From Trichoplusia ni (taxonomy: Eukaryota; Arthropoda; Insecta; Lepidoptera; Noctuidae), in the NCBI RefSeq assembly GCF_003590095.1, contig NC_039478.1:10044001-10108000 (forward strand): DNA of 64,000 nucleotides. Reading direction: 5' to 3'. A model generated the notes under the pieces. That model worked only from the letters and a program-made list of their open reading frames with translations, was not told the origin of the DNA and did not search any database. Shown one piece after another: positions 1 to 11,139 of the stretch. Within the stretch, counting starts at the first letter, position 1; each line of letters opens with the position of its first letter. The position numbers and the translations under genes are program-made.

Positions 1-268
1 TACCTGCTGGGTAGCTTATGGCGAGCTGTTTGTGAGTAGCGACACGACGGAACTTGAATGCCCCAGGGGATCACTGTTTTTGGTAGCTCTCAGCTCTTTC
101 TTGCCTTAACCGGCTGGACTGGTTAACAATGGATTCTTCATATCTGTTCTCCCATAGAGCGTATAGCATAGTAGATGGTATAAACTACTGAACAATTCGT
201 CTGTAGGTTAAACCTGTGTCCCCATGTACGCCTTTAAATAGGACCAGGATCATTAAATGAATGAGAAG

Positions 269-312
269 AGATACAAATAGTATAATAAATTGTTATTATA
301 CTATTTGTATCT
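269..312. repeat. Perfect 20-bp inverted repeat (hairpin)
   Basis: Arms 269-288 and 293-312 are exact reverse complements around a 4-base loop (attg). The stem is AT-rich. It lies just left of a SINE and could be a structural remnant of a mobile element or a cruciform-forming site. No function is assigned. Confidence 0.85.
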
Positions 313-334
313 AATATTTGGTCTAGTGGTGTTA

Positions 335-557
335 TTTGGTCTAGTGGTTAGTGACCCTGACTGCTATAGGACAAATGTTGTGTGATGAGCATGATCATTT
401 GTTCTGGTGTCTGGGTGTAATTTATCTACAATATGTATGTATTTAGAAATATATAAGTAAGTTTATCAGTTGTCTGGTTACCATAACACAAGCTCTGCTT
501 AGCTTGGGATCAGATAACCGTGTGTGAGTTGTCCCATGATATTATTATTATTATTAA
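335..557 (+). mobile_element. tRNA-derived SINE, family S1
   Basis: The head 'ggtctagtggttagtgac' resembles a tRNA A box. The body contains 'agtttatcagttgtctgg' and 'cttagcttggg'. The tail is an (ATT)n run at 541-556. The same order recurs near 26.8, 47.0 and 57.2 kb, with a 3' half at 12.8 kb. The region between A and B boxes is shortened here, so this copy is unlikely to be active. Confidence 0.75.
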
Positions 558-918
558 ATACCCAAAGCTTCATTAAACAGACATTATACAATTCAAATTT
601 TTATCCTCAAGGGAATTAACCATGTCTGAAATAAAAGGGTTGTCATCAATACGTATTGATTGAATCTCATTAGTATATTCGTATTTCCCTTGAGGTATAA
701 ATTATATTGGCTTTATAAATATCACGTATAAATAAATTATTGTTTGAGTACACTTTTGAATGCAAGATACGTCCCTTAGGGGCTGGGTTTCGGGATTTCC
801 TTGTTTTTAAATTCGTTTTTGTTTATAAACAAATATTAATGCAAATGTACTTAAAATAATATACTAACATCGTAGTCAGTTGTTTTTTGTTTGAATCACA
901 ATAACTATAGGTAACTAA

Positions 919-1049
919 GGGCCGATTTTTCAATCGACAGGTAACTTATATCGGATGAATATGGTTTGACAGATTTGGTATAGAAAACATGTCAGACGGC
1001 CATATTTATTCCCCAGATAGAAGTTAACTGATGATTGAAAAATCGGCCC
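919..1049. mobile_element. Complete MITE, PIF/Harbinger-like, TAA target duplication
   Basis: A 131-bp element with perfect 17-bp terminal inverted repeats beginning GGGCCGATTTTTCAATC (919-935 and 1033-1049). The similarity continues imperfectly to about 35 bp. It is flanked by TAA at 916-918 and 1050-1052. A three-base TWA target duplication is the hallmark of PIF/Harbinger elements; the superfamily call is inferred from that. There is no coding capacity. Confidence 0.85.
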
Positions 1050-1107
1050 TAAATCTATTAATGAGATGGAAAACATTTAAAGTTACTGTGTATTAAACAA
1101 ACAATCA

Positions 1108-1245
1108 AGTCACATGCACAAAGACACCTAGATTTAGAACAAGCATTTGTGGATCATAAAAACGGTTGTTCTACGCGGGGATTGAACCTGCGACGTGTCG
1201 CATGGAGTGGGTTTGGCGTGGTGACCTATACCACAGGGCTATCAG
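1108..1245 (-). mobile_element. SINE fragment, family S3
   Basis: Contains 'cacatgcacaaagacacc' followed by a reversed tRNA-like B box (ggattgaacctgcgac). Related copies lie at about 2.7, 18.3, 30.9 and 31.4 kb. An open frame of 63 codons inside it is incidental. Confidence 0.6.
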
Positions 1246-1717
1246 TGCATTTGACCTTTATCTTCAGATGTAATACATCTAAATATAGTAAGAGACTAAC
1301 AAACAAAAGCCTATTCCAGACCAAAATAGAAAAACAATAGCAAAAACTTTGAACATTTCAAGTTTCAATAAATCAACTCGTTTTCGATAACTTTCATAGA
1401 ATACTCAAAGTTAAAATTCTCACAAAGGGCTATAGTCAGTAGTCCAACAATCGTTCCCTTTTGAACCCAATATCAACAATATAATTTTACAGGTACTTTA
1501 TATTATATCAGCAACATTAATATAATGAATAGGGAAAGTTTCGTTCCTACCGTTTTAATGTAAAAACTTCAGTTCAATACAATCGCGAGTTACCTGAATT
1601 GAAATGATGAAATTCTCGATTATTTGAGGTAAGACGGTTTTGTGAAGCGATTTTATCTACGTGACTGTTTTTAGTTTGATCGATCTTTTCATTATCCTAC
1701 CTTTTTATCGAATTTCA

Positions 1718-1925
1718 GGTCGGCTTATAGTGTAACCGAATTCAGCTAAGTACCATTGTTTCACAAGGAACCAGTCGCCTTTCGGGTCGGCTTTTAGTGT
1801 AACCGAATTCAGCTAAGTACCATTGTTTCACAAGGAGCGACTGCCTCTGTAACCAACTCAACCCAGTTACCTGGGCGTCATGATACCCCTTACTTGGACT
1901 GGATACGAGACCGATTACGAGACCT
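1718..1925 (+). repeat. Lepidopteran-type interspersed repeat (family P) with internal tandem duplication
   Basis: Carries the motifs 'aattcagctaagtacca', 'acaaggagcgactgcc' and 'aacccagttacctgggc', shared with copies at 8.4, 44.8 and 49.6 kb. A 52-bp segment is duplicated in direct orientation (1718-1769 and 1785-1836, one mismatch), which the other copies do not show. Confidence 0.75.
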
Positions 1926-2396
1926 TGATTTGGCAGTTCTAACTAATAGGCAATCACAGCACACAGAGATAAATCAATCTGAGAAAGTTTACTCTATTTC
2001 GATATGATAGTTCATGAGATTCATAGAACGGATAGACAAACAGGACTGGTAGATAACTGCGCCTAAATCAATGAGTTTCCTTTTTACCCTTTAGACGTTA
2101 CGAATAAACAAAACATGATAATACTTGGTAAAGGAAAACAAAGAAATACGTTTTTAGAATCCAAAGTTACCTAAAATAGGATTGAACTGCTCAGAGTGAC
2201 TGAAGTCTGATGTAGACGTAAAAGGGTTGTTTCTATCCAATTTAAGATGCTCGAAGTACGGTACGTATTGTTATTTGGAAGAATGTGTTAATATGAGATT
2301 TGTGTCTATTTGCGACACTTACATATTGAATTAAATGAATTCCATTTCAATCTGCAATGTTTGAAATGTTGTTTAATGAATTCCTGCACTAAGTAA

Positions 2397-2663
2397 CTTA
2401 TACTTCCATATACTAATATATAAAGCTGAAGAGTTTGTTTGTTTGTTTATTTGAACGCGCTAATCTCAGGAACTACAGGTCCAAATTGAAAACATCTTTT
2501 TGTGTTGAACAGACCATTCATTGAGGAAGGCTTTAGGCTATAAACCATCACGCTGCGACTATTGGGAGCGAAAATACGATGGAAAATGTGAAAAAAACAG
2601 GGCAGGTATAAATTATAACTTATATCTTCTAACCACGGGGACAAAGTCGCGGGCAACAGCTAG
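2397..2663 (+). mobile_element. Non-autonomous Helitron-like element
   Basis: Has the body 'actaatatataaagctgaag', 'gaacgcgctaatctcagg' and 3' end 'gcgggcaacagctag'. The element ends in CTAG followed by host T, as expected for a Helitron. The 5' end has drifted from the TC seen in other copies. Frames within it on both strands are not genes. Confidence 0.75.
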
Positions 2664-2694
2664 TTTAATTAATATGTTTCGAGCGGGTTTAACA

Positions 2695-2845
2695 AGCATT
2701 CAAGTCACATGCAAAAATACACCTACACATACTCAGGACAAGCATTCGAGGATAACACAAACGCTTGTCCAACCCGGGGTTTAACACGCGATAATTCGCG
2801 CACTTGGGTTTAGCGTGACTTCAACAACTCGGCTGCCCATACTAA
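2695..2845 (-). mobile_element. SINE fragment, family S3
   Basis: Similar to the 1108-1245 copy: 'cacatgcaaaaatacacc', 'aggacaagcattcg' and a decayed reversed B box 'ccggggtttaacacgcg'. Confidence 0.55.
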
Positions 2846-3490
2846 TTTCAAGTTTAAATATTGTTATTGATCTTGGCTATTATTTGGTCAAGGAAACTTA
2901 ACACGTTTGGTTAAATAGAATAAATACTTTTCCCATAATCTTCATTTAATGACTGAGCTAAAAGAATTCGCCCAAACAATGTTTCTACAAGATTTACAAA
3001 AACAAAATACCCTTCATTTACAATAATACGTGATTATACAACCCTAACACATGCAAAACTCATGGTAATCACCACTCAACTCAACAAAGATAACATATCA
3101 CCATCAACATTCACAACCTCACACATTAATCTGATATCCGATTTGAAATTTCAACATCAGTTACTTCATAAAAAATAACGAGGCACCGAGAAATACTGAA
3201 TCCTCTCAACTTCGTCCACAACGTTAAAAGATTATCAATTTAACGTCCATAACAGCTCAAAGTAATGTTCCTAAGTCGAGTAAATGTACTGAAATTGTTA
3301 ATAAAATTAATTTACTTGTTCCCTAAAACGAGTTTTAACGAAAATTTATTTCCCTTTATTTGAACTGAGTTGTCGATACAATGGGTTTCGTTGCTTACTT
3401 TATTGTTTAACGTGGTGTCTGGTGATGAGTTCATACAGTTTTTTATTATCTTGTTAGACGTCATCCTACTGTTGGTAGTAGTGTTTATAA

Positions 3491-3732
3491 TCTATATCTA
3501 TACTAATATATAAAGCTGGAGAGTTTGTTTGTTTGTTTGTTTGAACGCGCTAATCTCAGGAACTACTGGTCCAAATTGAAAAAAATATTTTTGTGTTGAA
3601 TAGACCATTCATCGTGCAACCGCTGCGACTTATAGGAGCGAAGATATAATGGAAAATTTGAAGAAAACGGGCAGGTATAAATCATAACTTATATCTTCTA
3701 CCCACGGGGACGAAGTCGCGGGCAACAGCTAG
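3491..3732 (+). mobile_element. Non-autonomous Helitron-like element, intact ends
   Basis: Begins TC after host A (3490) and ends CTAG before host T (3733), the A^T insertion pattern of Helitrons. Same family as 2397-2663, with an internal deletion near 3612. No coding capacity. Confidence 0.8.
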
Positions 3733-3734
3733 TA

Positions 3735-3965
3735 TTTTATAAACACGAAAGTTATTATGTATAGATGTATGGATGTTTGTTCCTCTTTCACGCAAAAACC
3801 ACTGAACGGATTTGGACGAAACTTGATGCACAGATAGTTTATAACCAGGATTAACACATACAGCAGTTTTTAGTTATATCCATATATTTCATGTTTTATG
3901 TTCCCGTGGGATTATTTCGATTTCTAGTGGGCGGGCGGAAAGAGCGTCAACAGGACACCATTTCT
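3735..3965 (+). mobile_element. Second, diverged Helitron-like relic
   Basis: Contains 'tatggatgtttgttcctc', 'actgaacggatttggacg' and 'gttcccgtgggattat', matching the 56.7-kb element. The terminal CTAG is missing. It abuts the preceding Helitron. Confidence 0.55.
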
Positions 3966-4789
3966 AAGCGTCCCCTGTCTGTCCGTCTGTCTGTCAAAGG
4001 AATGCCTCTCCTGAACAACGATGTATACGTAGATAGCTGAAATTACATATACCTAGCCCTACCTACATAGACCTATGTACATATTTCTGATAAATTAATA
4101 AATAAACAAGGAAATAACTCAAAGTGAAATACTAATTTATTTTTCCAAACATGCAAGTTCGTTAGGTATTTTTTTTTGTGAAAAATTGTGCTCGACGAAA
4201 AAGATCTTAACGATACTTAACTAACTAGGTGGGTCTAGGTTCATGAGGTACAGCCTAGTCACAAACAAGTACAAAGAAAAAAGTTTCCTAAAAAACACTT
4301 GAATATTTTTTAATTTTTATCGATTTCCTGCTAAAAAGCGTTAAAACTCGACCCATAACAATAAACGTATTTCTTAAAAAGTCCTATTAAAAAATACTTT
4401 CAATTGTTACAAAATTCGGGTCATAAAGAGTCGGTTAATCGTTTTTTCGTCATTCCGGTTCCGAGTTTGTCGGATAACGGACGCCCGGGTCGGACCAGGT
4501 TATACCCGGTTGGACCCGGTTTTAAAGTTCGGCCTTCCTCATTCAATAAATTCTCCTATACTTATCAAGATATTGTTTCAAATGTGTCTCGAGCTTAACA
4601 CTTAAGCACTTAGCGGATTATTCTTTGCACGATGTTACGAAGGATTTTTTTTTTTTCGGAGAGATTTCTTTCGCTCATTTTCTATGGTATCTACAAATAG
4701 TAGGATAATTGCCATTCAAACAATTTCTATCATTAACGCCTGTAAATGTCGCTTGTTATTTTTATTAGGTTTTGTCTCTATTAGCTTCG

Positions 4790-4930
4790 GTGTTCATCTG
4801 TCTGTCCATCATTAGCCCATATTTCAAGAACCGAGATAGCTAAATACTTGAACTTTTCACCGATGACGTATTTCTGTTGCCGCTGTAGCAACAAAAACTG
4901 GATTTAAGATCTAGGTTAAGTAGCGATTAC
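4790..4930 (-). repeat. Interspersed repeat family R, fragment
   Basis: Contains 'gatgacgtatttctgttgcc' and 'agatctaggttaag', shared with copies at 10.9, 14.9, 28.4, 51.1, 53.2 and 56.0 kb. Full copies run from 'aagtgcgagtcgga' to 'ccgtttttaccctttgg'. The element class (SINE or LINE tail) is not resolved. Confidence 0.6.
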
Positions 4931-4939
4931 AGTTATAAG

Positions 4940-5819
4940 GTTTTAAGTTGGTGTCAAATAATATAGTGTTTGTGTACCTACAAATTTAAACTTGACCCAA
5001 ATGATTTGTCTTTCTATACGACCTCTTTAGCCTATTCAAACGGATCCCTCAGTGTTGCGAGTTCAATTCACAATTTACTAGTTTTTATTTACTACGATCG
5101 ACATTTCTAAACAAGTTATGCAAATGACCATATCAAAACAATACATACCAATAAACAAAACAAAACACAATCGCAAAATAGAACACTCAATAAATTCCTA
5201 TTTATTGAACAACAAAACAAAATTATCTACAATAGAAATTAAAGTGCTACCGATAAAATAAAACGCCAATTCAATACGCCATCCAGTACGCAATAATACG
5301 GTATATCTCGTTTTACAGCCTATTGAGAGACCAAATTAACCAATATCACTTCATTAGGTCCATAAAATCTAGCTTGATACACTAGACACACTGTATAATG
5401 TATGTTTATGTCCTAAATTTATGGCCTAGGACAATTGTGGGGCGAGGATTGAAATGTGACGACGTTAAACAAAAATGGCGGGCTTAATCCTTTTTGGGTA
5501 GTTTGAATTCTTAATCATTTATTCGATGCAATGAAAACTACAATGAAATTATTTACAAATATATGACCAATGATTAAAATGTAAATAATATACCCGCTTC
5601 ATGTGTATTTGAATATTTTCGTAGCGTGTAAGTTTTCTATTTTGAATTTTGAAATTTTGATTTTTGAAGGCAATTGACTTCTTTTCAGCAAACATATTTA
5701 ACACTCCATATATGATATAATATTGATTTCAAACAACATAATACAAAAACAAAATAGGTCCATCCGTTCTATAGGTATGATGCCACACATATACATCAAA
5801 CTTAGAATTTTTTGCATCT
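4940..5819. other. AT-rich stretch, nothing recognised
   Basis: No open frame with coding character, no RNA gene and no clear repeat boundary on either strand. Confidence 0.5.
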
Positions 5820-6019
5820 GGGGTGAAAAACGGTCGGCCAGCACGGTGCCGCGGTGTAGCAATACTGTGCATTTCCACGTGTCGGCAAGAAAACGCGGCT
5901 GACGTCACCTGGCGGTTAGGTTTAGTCATTAAGAGTCTGACACTAGCCGTCTTCTCCCCCGAGCGGGCGTCCATGAGGATTCCCCCGCCTAACAAAAAAA
6001 AGAAGGGGTGAAAAACGGT
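5820..6019 (+). mobile_element. SINE-like insertion with perfect 15-bp target site duplication
   Basis: The 15-bp sequence ggggtgaaaaacggt occurs at 5820-5834 and again at 6005-6019, bracketing a 170-bp GC-rich insert (5835-6004) that ends in an A-rich tail. This is the signature of LINE-assisted retroposition. The motif 'gtcattaagagtctgacac' also occurs in the 44.0-kb element, so they may share a family. Overlapping frames of 62 and 103 codons on opposite strands are carried by the insert and are not genes. Confidence 0.85.
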
Positions 6020-8370
6020 GTACTGATTTAGATGTGACATGATTGTTTACCAGGCCTACGTGTCCAGAAATCACAAATGTTTGCCCATCAGTAGGTTCTT
6101 ATATAGGCCTGATAAGGCATTTCGATACCATTCAATTTTCCAAAGAAAATCCAATGAATAAAATCCTACTCTTTCAATTAAATTACCTACACAGAATCTC
6201 ATTATTCGAATTTACAACGAATATTGTTCGAACAATCGTAAATTTGTCGCCGAATTCACGTGCCTACAAGAAGAAATAGTCAAAGGCGGTCTTATCTTTA
6301 CCAAGGTCTATAGAAACTCTTTGATTTTGAAACGCAAGGTTGAACTTCATTTGAATTTTGACAATGGGAACGTCAAAGGGTATAAATTAATTATGGCCGT
6401 TCACAGTGAGTCGTGTTTCAGTACTAGGACAATGAGATCTTTGTGTTATGTAAATAGGTTATGTTTTGTAGGTGGAATTGTTTGTTACATCAAGGTAGTA
6501 GGTTTTGTTCTCGATAATGTATGAGTTGTAGAAGAAAAGGAATTGTTAAACGGTTCTCGGATTTGAAAGTAAAAAGTTGGGTTGTTTCAAAATAGTTAGT
6601 ATTTCGATATATTTCATTTTATTAAAAAAAAACACTATAGTAACAAAAATATATGTATAGCATGCGTTTAATAATGAGATGATTGTTAGTAAATAAAATA
6701 GTAAAAATAATAAAACCCTAGACAGGACTTGAGCCCTCAACTCTTGGCTAAACCCGCCACAAATAATAAGCAACAAAAAATATACTATAAACAGAGTAAC
6801 CATTCATATTCTTACTATTATCAACGATCCAGATTCAAATATAAATTCAAATTCCAATTCTGAATTCGATAAAATATTTGCAAAACAGACAAAAATCAAA
6901 CATCCCATTAAAAAAATACTCAATTCGAGTCCACTTCCAAAAAAATGTTCCCCATTGACGCGAAACCAGGAGCTTAATAATGCTGAAGTACTTCCCCGGG
7001 TCCAATTCTAGGGTGCTACAACATTTCAACTGTTCAATTAAATTGGTTCCTGTCTGGATGCCAGCGGTGCCCAACAAGCGGCATGCATTGCCGAATATTT
7101 CAGGTAGCTTGGTATTTCTGTATTAGAGCTGGCGAATTTTCTGCTTGACTCTTGAGTTTGTTTGGGCTCTGTTTTTAGTCAGGCTGTGGTTATTTGGGGA
7201 CTAGGAGAATTTAATGTTTGAAAATTTTAAAATTGTTGTATGTGTAAGGTTTTATTTATTTTTAATACGAATTATAAAGATTGAAAGTTGTTATTTTGAC
7301 TACTTTCCGATGACGGAACGTTTTGTTGCATGTTGACGGGTTGACTGATTTTTGGGCGGGAATGATGTTAATTTTGAATAGTGCAGAGAGTTGTTAAAAG
7401 TACTGTTAATGAATATCACCTAGGTGTTATAACTTGTGTAAAACAATATCGATTAGAAAAATAAACAGTCTAATTTAAGTAGAGTGTGGAGTTTGATTCG
7501 ATATAACCTGTTATATAATATATATAGTTTAATTTGGGACATAAATGGGTTAAGGATGGAATGTTCTTAATAGTGTACTATAGATTTTTTTAAGAGGAAA
7601 GCGCTGTATATCGGTTTTTTTTTATAAAATAGTGTTTTCGGCGGCGTGTGTCTAGATACCCGTTAGAGGGATAATCTATTAAACATTTGATTATGGCTCA
7701 TTATAGTTCATTCTTATCGAAATCATCTCTCTGGACATTTTCCCAACAACTATCTTTATTTTACGCAACATTCCATTACTCATATGATACTTTGAATCTT
7801 AAACTATTCTTAAATTAAATATCCCGTTTGTCATTTGCCAACCTGCCAGTATTAACCCGAATATTAACTATAGAGGTTTTATGAATGAGGTTGTAGACTT
7901 TTTATGACAAATGAGGTTTTAATTAAGATTCAACAATGATTATTTATTTTCATAACTATCTCCGATATAAATAACTTATGACATACATATTAATTAATCA
8001 AAGTATATGTGACCAATTTATGGAGTAAATTTATTTAAATCATTAACTACAATAATTAATAATATAACAACTATTACGTCTAATTAACCAAGTTATTTAA
8101 CAGTAAACTTAATTAGCGTAATCGTAGAAAACAACGCAAACAGTTTCTTGGAAATTAAGGACTTAATTATATTAACATCGGTTACGGACGGTTAAGTTCA
8201 ATGTAACTGAGATTGTTAGTCAATAAGAAGTTTAAACAGTAAGCTTAGCCACGAAACGGGTTATTTTTGTTATTGATTTTAATTCGGTTCTTGATTCAAG
8301 TCCTGAAATATTACTATAAAAGCAAACCGAGTAGAGATCTAGTGTTATAGGCGTCGATGTATGTAGTTCC
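6020..8370. other. Intergenic DNA, no gene seen
   Basis: AT-rich, with short frames only (up to 85 codons, low complexity). A 14-bp palindrome (attgttcgaacaat) lies near 6223. No splice-bounded coding exon was found. Confidence 0.5.
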
Positions 8371-8374
8371 AACT

Positions 8375-8450
8375 CATCACCATCATCAGCCATCGGCCTA
8401 GCCTTTTCCCAACTATGCTGGGGTCGGCTTCCAGCTTCCACATTCATTTG
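8375..8450 (+). repeat. Family P repeat, 5' fragment
   Basis: Carries 'cctagccttttcccaact' and 'tggggtcggcttccagc', matching the 44.8- and 49.6-kb copies. Truncated after about 75 bases. Confidence 0.7.
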
Positions 8451-8454
8451 AGTC

Positions 8455-9640
8455 CAACAAATCACCTTACATTCGATGGTTTTCTATCGAAGGTAGCGAT
8501 TGGTATTGGCTGCCGAAAAAAATTGGATGAGATGATTAAAAAAAATGCCAAATTTAAAATGAAAAGCTTAGAAATTAGTTATAAATATGGGAAGAATGAT
8601 TGATTGACTGGGATTCCATATAATATAAAATGGAGAAGATATAAAAAAAGTTGGTACATAGGTTTTTTACAGATATCTGCAATTTGCCTGAAAGCAACCA
8701 TTTCATTAGGAACGAATACAGTTCAAAATACAAAGATATGTTAAATTGTACTAGATTTAACTACATATTCGATCATCGCACTTTTATATTCCAACTACCG
8801 ACCATGCCCCTTTAGTCATGCTATTTTCCAACCTGAAAATGGTTACAAATATCAATATAACATATGTACCATTACGAGAACATCCTGCTACAACCAAACA
8901 CTACATACAAGAATAGAATGATGTACGAAACCTCTTTGTCCAGGGGGTGAATAATGCAAACAAGGTGAAAGTAGGCCGGCACTTTCAGTTAGCAGATTGT
9001 TTATATTTGTACTGGACGGTTGGTGTTATTTTTGGTCGATTTTCTTTGTTTTTTGTTGGTCTGGTTTGATCATTTTCAGATTTATATTTGTTAGTGATAC
9101 CTTTATGTGTACATTCGGTATTATTGTCGATTTCTCGTTGATCTGATTCTTCACTCAAATATTTAACTTCCCGTAATAAGACATTCTGGACACGTTGTGA
9201 AGAGAAACAAGAAAAGTCTGTTAAATTCCAATGAAAAACAGTTTTTCTCCAATTAACAATATTTTTAGGACGTAGCTTAAAATGTAATTTGTCTGTGTCA
9301 TATACATATGCGTAACAAGTATAATAGCTGATGAGGCGAAAGTCGTGCCACCCTTAGATTTGTGAATATACACCATTAAGAACGCCGCCATCCAAACGTA
9401 TTCAAAAAATGCTTAGGGGAGCTCATCGACACACACACGTACAGTAGAATTATTATTATACATACATATGTGTAAATTATAAGTCTAAGTCGTTTACCTC
9501 AATAAAACTTCTTATCTATCCATTACACTTCCAGACTCAGCCTAATCTCGGTACCCACAAACCAATATATGATAGACAGAACCATAATCACCAACTTTCA
9601 CTCCTACCTTGTTTAGCAACACAACCACATCAAACTAGTT
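8455..9640. other. Intergenic DNA, nothing recognised
   Basis: AT-rich single-copy-looking sequence; no convincing coding frame or repeat boundary. Confidence 0.45.
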
Positions 9641-9646
9641 ACAAAA

Positions 9647-9681
9647 CTTCCAGAACTTTCCAGAACTTTCTAGAAGTTTCG
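9647..9681. promoter_or_regulatory. Seven-unit heat shock element array
   Basis: Seven consecutive five-base units alternate nTTCn and nGAAn without a break: CTTCC, AGAAC, TTTCC, AGAAC, TTTCT, AGAAG, TTTCG. HSF trimers bind contiguous inverted nGAAn units, and three are normally enough. A strong splice donor (TCG|GTAAGTTCC) follows near 9749 on the plus strand, which could belong to a non-coding first exon. No heat-shock protein frame is nearby. Part of the pattern could come from local 10-bp tandem duplication. The site is clear; its function is inferred. Confidence 0.65.
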
Positions 9682-9699
9682 ACAGAAGTTCTCCACTTG

Positions 9700-10865
9700 T
9701 CTACGAACCCTTTTTACTTCGGCTCTGGATTTGTGTTCGGAACTAATCGGTAAGTTCCGTAATTTTGGATGCCGTGTTAATACGTTCCAAGTTTTGCTTA
9801 ATGATTTAGCGTTGAGATTTCGATTTTCGGGGTTGAGTGGTGTATCGATTTATCTGCTATATATTACCCTTTTGTTAAGAGGAGTAAATAGTGGGAAATT
9901 ATAATACTTGTGTTTTGCATATTCTATTTGAAGTTGGGTGAGATATAGGACGACCAAAGAAAGGATTGCGTGAAAGATGACTTGTGAGATGACGTCAGAT
10001 AGAAGGAAGAAGTAGCCATGGTGATAAAGACAGGGGACGGATGATGTCGTTAGCATGACAAATAATGTATCTTAATTATTATAACGCAGGAAGTGCTACA
10101 GAGCGAACGTCCGACATAAGACATATTAATGCGGTACAATGGACAAATTTCAACTCTAGGTCAGTGATCTTTGTAGCTTAGTTGATGCGTTTAGCCAAGA
10201 ATCGCAGCTGCTTTTTTTAGAGCTCTCAGTCCTGACTGAGAATAATTTATTTTAATAATTGCAGAAGTAATATAGTCAGGTGCAGTGACAAAATGTCTAT
10301 GTACAGATGTTTTCAGAACTTCATTCGTGTATCAAAAATTTTCATTTATAAAATAATTGCAAAGCAACAACAAATCATAAATCTAATCCTGTAATAATGA
10401 ACCACTGCGTGCAAACCTTTGTTCGATATTAAATAATCCTCTGAATCCACGAACACATTCACAAATTCAACGCGAATAGAATATAACATTCAACATAATG
10501 CGTTTCTACTAAAATTTTATTAACAATTTCTGAATTTATGCTCTTAGAGCCCGTTGGATCCTCGCGAACGGAGCGTAATGAAATAAGTCATTTAAATTGA
10601 AGTAGAGTATTCAATGGCTGAACATTAGGTATGGTGGCACCGAAATGCGGTAATATTGGATTATATCGCTGATTTATGCAAAATCTTTATCGGCGTCACC
10701 TGAAATTGGATTTGGGTTACATTACCGAGGGTTCGGGGGTTTTTTTGGATTCATTTAGCTATTATCGTCTTTGGTTAAATTGATAAATATAGGGAGGCGT
10801 AAAATGTAGATCGATCAATGAAATAGGATCTTTGGGATGAAATATTATAGTCATAAAATCGGTCA
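9700..10865. other. Intergenic DNA, no gene seen
   Basis: No coding exon recognised. Contains the donor-like site near 9749 mentioned for the heat shock element array and otherwise AT-rich sequence. Confidence 0.45.
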
Positions 10866-10869
10866 GTTA

Positions 10870-11135
10870 GGCAAGTGCGAGTCGGAATTGCGACCTTAAA
10901 GATAATTATTACAGGCTAACGAAAAAAAATCCTACGAAAATTGATCATCCATGACATTTATTAATTTGACAATTGCGATAGTTTCAATTATTTGTATTTA
11001 TGTCGGCAACTCGACATATTTTGTGAAATTTTCAGCCGTCTAGCTATCACCTTCATGTGATACAGGCTAGTGGCAAACGGATAGGCAGTTTAGTATTATT
11101 ATAAGGTTCCGTTTTTACCCTTTGGTTACGAAGTG
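10870..11135 (+). repeat. Interspersed repeat family R, near full length
   Basis: Runs from 'caagtgcgagtcggaatt' through 'ccgtctagctatcacctt' to 'ttccgtttttaccctttgg'. Order and orientation match the 53.2-kb copy. Confidence 0.7.
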
Positions 11136-11139
11136 ACGA

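Noticed and set aside
5729..6040. 103-codon minus-strand protein
   Set aside because: Nearly all of it lies in the SINE-like insert bounded by the 15-bp target duplication.
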